From Apodospora peruviana (taxonomy: Eukaryota > Ascomycota > Sordariomycetes > Sordariales > Lasiosphaeriaceae): 64,000 bases of DNA. Of the stretch, positions 57,722-64,000 are shown one piece after another (within the stretch, counting starts at the first letter, position 1; every line of letters starts with the position of its first letter). Location: assembly GCA_033439685.1 (NCBI GenBank), contig JAUEDM010000004.1, forward strand, positions 3,162,001-3,226,000, given 5' to 3'. The notes below the pieces were generated by a model. That model was given only the letters and a program-made list of their open reading frames with translations. It was not told the origin of the DNA and did no database searches. The position numbers were made by a program, and so were the translations under genes.

Positions 57722-59037
57722 AGGAGCCGACTTCACCCTCGCACCGGACGCCGCGATTCATCCGCCGCCACCTCCTCTCGCGCTCGACCCTCCGCAAGTT
57801 GGTCGCCCTCTTCCTCATCTGGACGATTGTTGAGGCTCAGCTGATCTACTACCGCATCGCGCGTGCCGAGCACGAGTACGAGGCGCACGCCGTCCTCGCC
57901 AAGAACCCCCCGCGGATCTACATTGCCAGCCTGCACTGGAACAACGAGCGCATCCTGCGGTCGAACTGGAACAAGCAGGTGGTTGACCTGGCGAGGGCGT
58001 TTGGGCCGGACAATGTCTTTGTCAGCGTGTACGAGAGCGGCAGCTGGGACGGCTCCAAGGGCGCCCTGCGTCAGCTCGACCACGAGCTGGGCAAGCTCGG
58101 CGTCGCGCGCCAGATCACGCTCGAGAAGGCCACCCACGCCGACGAGATGGCCGCGACGCCGACCGGGTCGGGCTGGGTCAACAACCCGGACGACGGAACA
58201 AAAAAGCTGCTGAGGCGGATACCTTTCCTCTCCAAACTGCGGAACATCTCGCTGCAGCCGCTGCGGGACCTAGCCGAGAACGGGACGGTGTTTGATCATG
58301 TTCTGTTCCTGGGCGATGTCGTCTTTACTGTTTCGGATGTCGTCGCGCTGCTGAACACAAACGGCGGTCACTACGCCGCGGCGTGCTCGCTGGACTTTAG
58401 CAAGCCGCCGCGCTACTATGACACCTTTGCGCTGCGCGACTCGGCCGGCCATGAACACGCCTCGCAGACGTGGCCGTACTTTCGCTCGTCCAAGTCCAGG
58501 AACGCCATGCTATATGGCGCGCCGGTTCCGGTGTCGAGCTGCTGGAACGGAATAGGTTTGTTACTCTATCCCTCGCTCCAATTCGCGGCTTGCTGACAAT
58601 GTATTGGACGAGCAGTGGCGATGCCCACGTCCGCATTCACAGGGACCAGCGGCGGCCTGAAGTTCCGCGGCATCGACGACACCCTTGCAGAAGCCCACCT
58701 CGAGGGCTCCGAGTGCTGCCTCGTCCACGCCGACAATCCGGCCTCTCGCACGAGGGGCGTCTTCCTCAACCCGACCGTGCGCGTCGGATACAGCCCGGAA
58801 GCGTACCTCAAAGTGCACCCGGAGGGAAATAGCTGGCTGTCGACCATCGGGATATACACCGGCCTGTGGAAGAACCGCTTCGCCAGGTGGTTCTCGACCC
58901 CGTGGTTCAAGGAGCGCCAGGTCCGCGGGCGCGTGCGGCAGTGGGAGCAGGAGGGAGAAAACCGCGAGGAGCCTGGAGAGTTTTGCCTCATCAACGAGAT
59001 GCAGGTTATCGTTCACAACGGGTGGAAGCATCTTTAG
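57718..59037 (+). CDS. CAP59/CMT1-type alpha-mannosyltransferase, Golgi type II membrane protein
   Basis: Predicted alpha-1,3-mannosyltransferase of the family that includes Cryptococcus Cmt1/Cap59. Exons 57718-58555 and 58616-59037 with a 60-bp intron (GTTTGT...CAG); product 419 aa. A short basic cytosolic tail precedes one membrane anchor at about 27-45 (LVALFLIWTIVEAQLIYY). The lumenal domain shows the family blocks RIYIASLHWNNERILRSNW, DNVFVSVYESGSWDGSKGAL, HVLFLGDVVFTVSDVVALLN (replacing the usual NDV), AAACSLDFSKPPRYYDTFAL, then VPVSSCWNGIVAMPTSAF across the intron, and FCLINEMQVIVHNGWKHL at the end. The join restores WNGI-VAM. Non-pathogenic ascomycetes carry several such genes, so no capsule is implied. 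Start set by the overlapping uORF context. Confidence 0.9.
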
Positions 59038-59748
59038 ATTTCCTTCTGGCGTTTGTGGAATTGCTGTTCTTTTTGTATATCATAGATTAGACGTCGTTAC
59101 AATCACTTGTTTGGGCTCTTTTGGCTATACTCTACCATCTACCAGGCACAGTTATTGCATGAACGGTATGTGTTGGGGAGAAAATCTGACTGTTTGTGAC
59201 AGTTACTTATATCTTGGTGTTCAATATCTTGGTATCTACCTATATTCTAGTGACATCATTCATTTGGGTAGGTACCTTATGCTTGCGTCGCCTCAATCCT
59301 TATCCCTTATCCCCCTCTTATTTTCCCTTTTTCTTTCCTTTTTGTATCCTCAGGCGGCCAGGTCTTCGTACCGAAAGCTTTTATGACTTCAACCAAATAA
59401 ATCCCAATATAGTTAGTAACTAAGCACATGCTAATGCACTTTTTCCAGATAGCAGTCGCGGCGACGGTGGTTGTTGGCGTGATATCATCAGGCGTATCGA
59501 GGAGATATAGTGTTTCTCCTTTGAGCAACAGCCTCCTTCACTTCTTTTAGTAGTTCTTCATCGATACATTTCCAACATCGCCCTCAAGTTATTGTATATA
59601 TCGTCGTACCCTTCCACCTGGTCGCGTAGTCCCTTATCTGCATTGTTCGTATCCTGCCATGCAGAATTCCCGTGCCAGATGTTTATCAGTGATAGTGTTG
59701 CTACAAATATCGCCGGCAACGCTGTAACGTTAATTGGCAGGGGACAAC
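59038..59748. other. 3' flank of the mannosyltransferase gene, no gene seen
   Basis: 711 bp. A minus-strand frame at 59558-59896 has one hydrophobic stretch (ALPAIFVATLSLINIW) and could be a downstream exon of the small gene at 59749-60021, but no convincing join was found. Confidence 0.35.
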
Positions 59749-60021
59749 TTAGAAGTGGGAGGAGGACGGGTAGGGCGGTCCTGCCCCGGATCCAGAGGCT
59801 TCTGTGAGGTCCGGCATGGCTCGGAAGCGTTCGACAGCGCGTGCGTAAGCGCGTCTGAGCTTGCGCTCGAGGGCGTGTCGTCGCGAACAAGTGCACAGTG
59901 GTTGGCAGGAGCTCACGGAACAGCAGCTCACAGAAGTTTCTCTGCTGCTTGTGGCATACTCGGGGGAAACCCGCGACGACGCTGTGCTGCCGGATTCGCG
60001 ACCCAGGTCAATGGTAGTCAT
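59749..60021 (-). CDS. Possible small Ser/Cys-rich protein
   Basis: Doubtful gene. From the ATG at 60021 an unspliced frame of 90 codons begins MTTIDLGRESGSTASSRVSP, contains a Ser/Cys cluster (VSCCSVSSCQPLCTCS) and then a basic helix (ALERKLRRAYARAVERFRAM). A minus-strand TATAAAAA near 60169-60176, about 150 bp upstream, is in the right place for a promoter. No signal peptide or known domain. It may be one exon of a longer gene: a GT...TTACAG pair could splice it into downstream frames. Could equally be chance. Confidence 0.33.
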   Translation of the reverse strand: MTTIDLGRESGSTASSRVSPEYATSSRETSVSCCSVSSCQPLCTCSRRHALERKLRRAYARAVERFRAMPDLTEASGSGAGPPYPSSSHF

Positions 60022-60824
60022 GATGATTAGAACTTGGAACCTGGTCTCTGCTTTGGTGTGTGTGTTATGAGGAGGCAAGAGGGAAGAAGGTCTGCTTCGG
60101 TTTGTGTGTGTTGAGGACTCGGAGGGAAGAGGGAAGAAGGTCAAGCATCTGTGTGGGAGCTGGGTGTGTTTTTATACCCATTCCCGTGACGAAATTCCTC
60201 AAGGCTTGCTTCCGACAGACTTTTTCCCTTTACCGTGCGCTAGAACCAAAGCCCCTTTGGACTGCCTTTAGCAGTCCCTCGTCAGGGCTCCGGACTTTGG
60301 GCTCGACGACCCCCTGCAGGCCGACGCTTTATCTAGTTGAGCATCTAGTTGTCTAGTTTAACTTAAACGTGAGTTCGCGTATTCACCCACACCACCATCG
60401 CACCATCGTTGACCACTCATGTGCAATTTCCCAAGGAGCAGATGCTGCTACTTCGGAAGACTAGGGTACGCTACTTCGGAAAGCTAGGGTACCATTGTCT
60501 AAGTTAACACGCTTGGGTATTTTAAATTCCAGGTGTCACTCTCAGTAGCTTAGTATTTTACGCATCATAAAGATATCACTATTATTGGACAGAAAGCAGA
60601 TGGTGATATTTACAGCCCGCCAGGGTTATAGACTTGGTGTTGCTAAGCTAGGTTCTGGTCTGGAAAGACTCGAGAGAGCTATCTAGGTCTACGTTCTGCC
60701 GGAGACAAGAAATCACCCAGGGTTTGTCGAATAGTTGCTAATTACAGACCGCCGCCGATCCCCTTTATCATGTCGTCCAAGCTCCACTGAATCCTGTTAG
60801 ATAGTGTCTATGACAGACACTCTC
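60022..60824. other. Intergenic with short direct repeats
   Basis: 803 bp between the doubtful small gene and the 3' end of the orphan gene. Contains the TATA-like box near 60169-60176, a repeated AGGGAAGAAGG motif at about 60080-60140 and the 23-bp tandem repeat listed separately. Confidence 0.5.
60447..60492. repeat. 23-bp tandem duplication
   Basis: Two adjacent copies, 60447-60469 and 60470-60492, of GCTACTTCGGAARRCTAGGG plus TAC, differing only at two positions where AGA in the first is AAG in the second. Intergenic. Confidence 0.88.
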
Positions 60825-62216
60825 TCAACAAAACTCATAGTCCTCGTCGTCGCTGTCAATCTTGTTTGCCTCCTCAGACTTGCCAGCAGACTTGTCAGCG
60901 ACCTGGCCCATCCGCTTGGGTGTCGACCGAACCTTTGATTCCGACTTGTCTCCAAGGGCCTTCTCCTCCTTGTTAATCTTGTCGCGAAGGGAATCGCGGT
61001 ATCTTCCCATGGCTGAAGAGGTTGGCTGGCCTATCTCGACCCAGGACTCGCTATCAACACCGGTGACCTTCTCCCAACCAGCGTCTGTCTTTGAGTCGGT
61101 GTGGCGTGGAGAAGTGGCGAGATGAAGCTCATTGAGGCCCTTGAGAATTGCTTTCTTCCGGTCGGCTTCATGGGGCAATGCGGGACGACGCAGGGTTTGG
61201 ATGACCCTCTCGAGATTGATGGACCTCTTCCGGTCAGGATTGATAGCCAATCCGGTATCAGCGGTTCCGGCAGTGGTGGCACGTATAGCTCCGACATTGA
61301 CTTTGACGGAGTCGGTGTCCTTGGGCGATGTGGTACGAGCGGTTCCGTAGGCGACACGCAGAGCTCCGAGATCGATAACCTTCTCCTGGTTGGCATCGTT
61401 GGACGATGTAATACCAGCGGTTCCGGAAGTGGTAGTACGCGTGGTAGTACGCGTGGTAGTACGCGTAACTTGGATATTGATGGACCTCTTCCGGTTAGGA
61501 TCGACAGGCAATTTGGTACCAGCGGTTTCGTCAGTGGTGGCACGCATAGTTCCAACATTGACCTTCTCGGAGTCGGCGTTCTTGGGCGATGTAGCACCCG
61601 CAGTTCCGTAAGTGGCACGTCCACTTGCAGCTTGGCCGGTGGGCTTCTTGAAGAAGTTCAAGCGGTCGACATTGGAGAAGGTAAGAGGATCAGTGTGAGC
61701 TTGACCACCCTGATTACGGTTGGGAACAGCATAGGGTCCATGATGCCGATGACGGCTGGGAGCAGGGTCGAGTTCATGTCGATCACTATGAGTACAGTTA
61801 ACGTTGTACTTGCAGAGCCAGTGCGGATAAACGCCGTCGATGGTGCGGATCGCTTCCGGCGTTGCGCGGCAGTCTGGGAAGTCATGCACTGGCAGATCAT
61901 CGTCCTCCTCGAAATTCTCGAAATCCTCGATCTCGCGTTTCAGAAGGTTGCTATCGGAGCGCGGCTGTAAATCGGGGGACGGGGGGCTGTGCTTCGTGTG
62001 ATTGCCGGGGCGCTGCTCCGACTTCTGGCCAGACACTTCCATGTGTGTGCGGTAAGGAGGCACTTCCGAGAGTGTGCGGTAAGCCTCCAGCTTGCTGCGG
62101 TAGTAGGCGTCAAGCGCGGCTCGGTTGTTCCGGTCTGAATTATCATGGTGAGTAGACTCCCGGGAATTATGCTCTGACTTCTCGCCAGGCGCTCCCTTGA
62201 TTTCGTCGCCAGCCAT
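60825..62216 (-). CDS. Orphan hydrophilic protein with internal duplication
   Basis: Intronless, 463 aa from the ATG at 62216, no family recognised. The N-terminal third is charged (AALDAYYRSKLEAYRTLSEV, then an acidic stretch ENFEEDDDLPVHDFPDC and VYPHWLCKYNVNCTHSDRHE). The middle consists of two imperfect units 87 residues apart, one containing SEKVNVGTMRATTDETAGTK, the other SVKVNVGAIRATTAGTADTG, each followed by NP/DP-(N/D)RKRSIN; a TRTTTRTTTRTTT stretch lies between them. The C-terminus is Lys/Glu-rich and ends DSDDEDYEFC. Because the unit length is a multiple of three, the antisense strand is also open for 290 codons (61101-61970), so coding strand is judged by frame length, start and composition. 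Likely lineage-specific; function unknown. Confidence 0.65.
   Translation of the reverse strand: MAGDEIKGAPGEKSEHNSRESTHHDNSDRNNRAALDAYYRSKLEAYRTLSEVPPYRTHMEVSGQKSEQRPGNHTKHSPPSPDLQPRSDSNLLKREIEDFENFEEDDDLPVHDFPDCRATPEAIRTIDGVYPHWLCKYNVNCTHSDRHELDPAPSRHRHHGPYAVPNRNQGGQAHTDPLTFSNVDRLNFFKKPTGQAASGRATYGTAGATSPKNADSEKVNVGTMRATTDETAGTKLPVDPNRKRSINIQVTRTTTRTTTRTTTSGTAGITSSNDANQEKVIDLGALRVAYGTARTTSPKDTDSVKVNVGAIRATTAGTADTGLAINPDRKRSINLERVIQTLRRPALPHEADRKKAILKGLNELHLATSPRHTDSKTDAGWEKVTGVDSESWVEIGQPTSSAMGRYRDSLRDKINKEEKALGDKSESKVRSTPKRMGQVADKSAGKSEEANKIDSDDEDYEFC
61218..61620. repeat. Pair of about 140-bp direct repeats 261 bp apart, plus 12-bp triplet
   Basis: Copy 1 starts near 61218 and copy 2 near 61479; both open GATGGACCTCTTCCGGT and remain alignable for about 140 bp. 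Between them GTGGTAGTACGC is repeated exactly three times (61429-61464). All lie inside the orphan gene, and the 261-bp offset keeps frame. Confidence 0.8.
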
Positions 62217-63583
62217 GGTGTGACGTAGGTACAGTTGCTATGGCAGAGGCTTCATTGGTCAGATGACTGTGAGATAGGAAATGTTTTCAAAACCAATGAG
62301 TTACTTACTGCGAATAGTGATGTTGTGTGCGGAGGTGATGTATGAGTACCGACTCGTTTGAGGGCAGCCAAATGGGGGTTTCGGAGGTGCCACGACAAAG
62401 ACTACGTCGGAAAATGAGAGTCAGATTAGGAATATTTTCAAACCAGACATAAATGGGAACTTACCTAGGTAGCTAGGGCCAGATTGCGGTGTCGTGACGA
62501 GGTTGACGTACTAATGCGTACTCGCCTGTGCCAAGGCAAGAGTTGGTGTTGAGGTTGGTACAGGTGCTTCCGCAAAAGATTTGATTGATGAGAGAGAGGA
62601 CTGCCCCAGGAACAGCGGTTTAAATAATAAAGTGGTACTGGCCTAAGTAGGTGAGGTACGTGTTCTAAACCCAGTGAATAGGTATGGGATGGAAACCAGG
62701 CGGGGCGCCTTCCAAATCAAACAACGCCGCTATAAAAAGTTTAGGCTGGTCTTTGCTGCCGAAGAGTGAATCATGGTTCCACATAAACGTCGCCCCATTG
62801 GAATGGGTCAAGGGACTTCCCGCTTGTCCAGCCGCCCGTCCTACCCAGAGCTTGGCTTGGGCGGATGTTGAATTGGTTAGGAGATCAATAATACCTTAGT
62901 GAACCAACCGAATCCGAAAAGCACCGCTCACGCATAAGTCTAAAATTCATTGGTTGAACAGGGTAAGGGGTTTCTACGTGTAAGTATATACGTTCTATAT
63001 ATCAAATATTATAATGACGGTTTCCGAGTTCCTCGATATATCGTACTCTGCAGGAAAAGGAGTCCATACGGGCCCTGACCTTTTGTAGCACCTATTGGGA
63101 CGAAAAGTTCGGCCGTCAGTCGTGTCGCGGACAGGCTCTGGTCAGACTCCATGCGCGTCTCAGTGCAGTACAGCAAGCGCTTTCTACGGAAGTAATGCCC
63201 AAGCAGAGTAGGATGATCTCCCTCGAGCTGAAGGGATCCAGATCCAAGGATGAAGAGGCTGTGAAACGAAAAAGACAGGATATGGCGAAAGTTCCGGCCC
63301 AGCAGATGCACTGCGAGTTTCTAAGCTCTTATTCTAGCCTTCAAACATGATAAGTAGATTCAAGGGCGGGACTGGTATCAACCTCCCTATCAACTATTGG
63401 CGGCTTCAGAGCGCCATATTTGCATGGCTTATCCGAGCCCGCATACGATTATACCACTTTTGACCAGAAGGACACCCAGTTCTTCATGGACTTGGTCATT
63501 ATGGAGCTCACATAATACCTGCTCGGGCCGACCTTCGTCAACGTGCGACCTTCCGTCATTTTCGGAATATTCATACTCCCTAA
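62217..63583. other. Intergenic: promoter of the orphan gene and unexplained sequence
   Basis: 1.37 kb with no supported gene. An AT-rich TTTAAATAATAAAG near 62620 could serve the minus-strand orphan gene. Short frames on both strands have no domain signal; earlier exons of the right-edge gene may lie here. Confidence 0.45.
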
Positions 63584-64000
63584 TGGAAGGAAGAAGACCT
63601 AAGGAGGAGTGTCAAGCCCCAGCGGGTCTGGATCACGACTGAACAGTTCCAAACAGACATTGGGCCGCCGGCACCACCCGCCGCGCGCTCTCTCTCTCTC
63701 GCGCCCCGGAAGCACCCAGCCATCGGCATACGCGACGTCAGGCACCAGCAGTTGATTGTAGAATCTTCCAGCCTGCGGTTTGAACTCCTGCAGCTGCACC
63801 TAGAGCTACATCTAACGCTTCCGCGCATCCTCTACGCATACGACGAGGCCTCGCAGGTTGAGAGGATGATTGACAATATCATGGCGCTCACGAGGCTCTG
63901 GCTGTGCACCGATTGTATGTCAACCAGGGGTGTACCGGGACGGAGAATCCGTTGTCTATGTGTTAACAGGAGTTTTATTAAAAAGATGATTGCGGGACCT
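63584..64000 (+). CDS. Partial gene at right edge, unidentified
   Basis: A frame open from 63584 to the window end (139 codons), with a likely splice donor GTATGT at 63915 and acceptor TTAACAG ending at 63969, so the exon probably stops at 63914. The translated part contains RDVRHQQLIVESSSLRFEL, then LHLELHLTLPRILYAYDEAS and MIDNIMALTRLWLCTD, an amphipathic helical pattern with coding-like codon use. No start codon is certain; earlier exons may lie upstream. The family is not recognised, and the end lies outside the window. Confidence 0.4.

Noticed and set aside
61101..61970. 289-codon plus-strand frame
   Set aside because: Opposite strand of the orphan gene; open because repeats keep frame. 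The minus-strand frame is longer and has the better start, but this is the least certain rejection.
1..64000. tRNA, rRNA, CRISPR array, intact transposon or virus-derived gene
   Set aside because: None found by eye: no convincing T-arm/acceptor pairing, no regular repeat-spacer pattern, no reverse-transcriptase, transposase or integrase motifs. A tRNAscan or RepeatMasker run would be decisive.

Overview
The window looks like nuclear DNA of a filamentous ascomycete, most likely a Sordariomycete (perhaps Sordariales; this placement is an inference). Genes lie on both strands with no operons. Most are interrupted by short introns (about 55-80 bp, GTAAGT/GTATGT-like donors, CAG/TAG acceptors). 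Gene products are typical Pezizomycotina proteins. I rebuilt exon joins by eye from reading frame, splice sites and family conservation, so individual boundaries could be off by a base or two. I saw no rRNA, convincing tRNA, CRISPR array or intact transposon.

Layout. 1-8.5 kb: a CHIP-type TPR/U-box ubiquitin ligase, an atypical Ras-like protein with degenerate GTPase motifs, and a NIPA-type magnesium transporter with a long cytosolic tail. 8.5-11.8 kb: no gene seen. 11.8-25.4 kb: a housekeeping block with a short-chain dehydrogenase, ADA2 (SAGA), galactose-1-phosphate uridylyltransferase, ERG28 and 3-ketoacyl-CoA reductase (divergent, sharing a 458-bp promoter), and the large inner-ring nucleoporin Nup155/170. 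26.8-41 kb: an accessory-looking block with a small secreted cysteine-rich protein, an amino-acid permease with an apparent frameshift, a stand-alone Mif2/CENP-C-type cupin, a small repeat protein, an NmrA-like protein divergent from a Zn2Cys6 transcription factor, a DUF7730-like protein and a cyanamide hydratase. 43-59 kb: a DUF3433-type membrane protein, a large disordered protein, an HD-domain nucleotidase, a secreted S10 carboxypeptidase, a secreted CAP protein and a CAP59/CMT1-type mannosyltransferase. 59-64 kb: one doubtful small gene, a probable orphan gene built on an internal duplication, and one exon running off the right edge.

How genes may work together. ERG28 and the ketoacyl-CoA reductase both serve ER-membrane lipid synthesis and share a promoter. 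The permease, NmrA-like protein, zinc-cluster factor and cyanamide hydratase could form a loose nitrogen-utilisation neighbourhood, but this is inference from gene content and a few promoter motifs. The most unusual single locus is the Ras-like gene: its P-loop has Asn in place of the usual Mg-binding Ser/Thr, the switch II DxxG motif is absent, about 240 residues separate G4 from G5, and there is no CaaX tail, although NKxD and SAK are kept.
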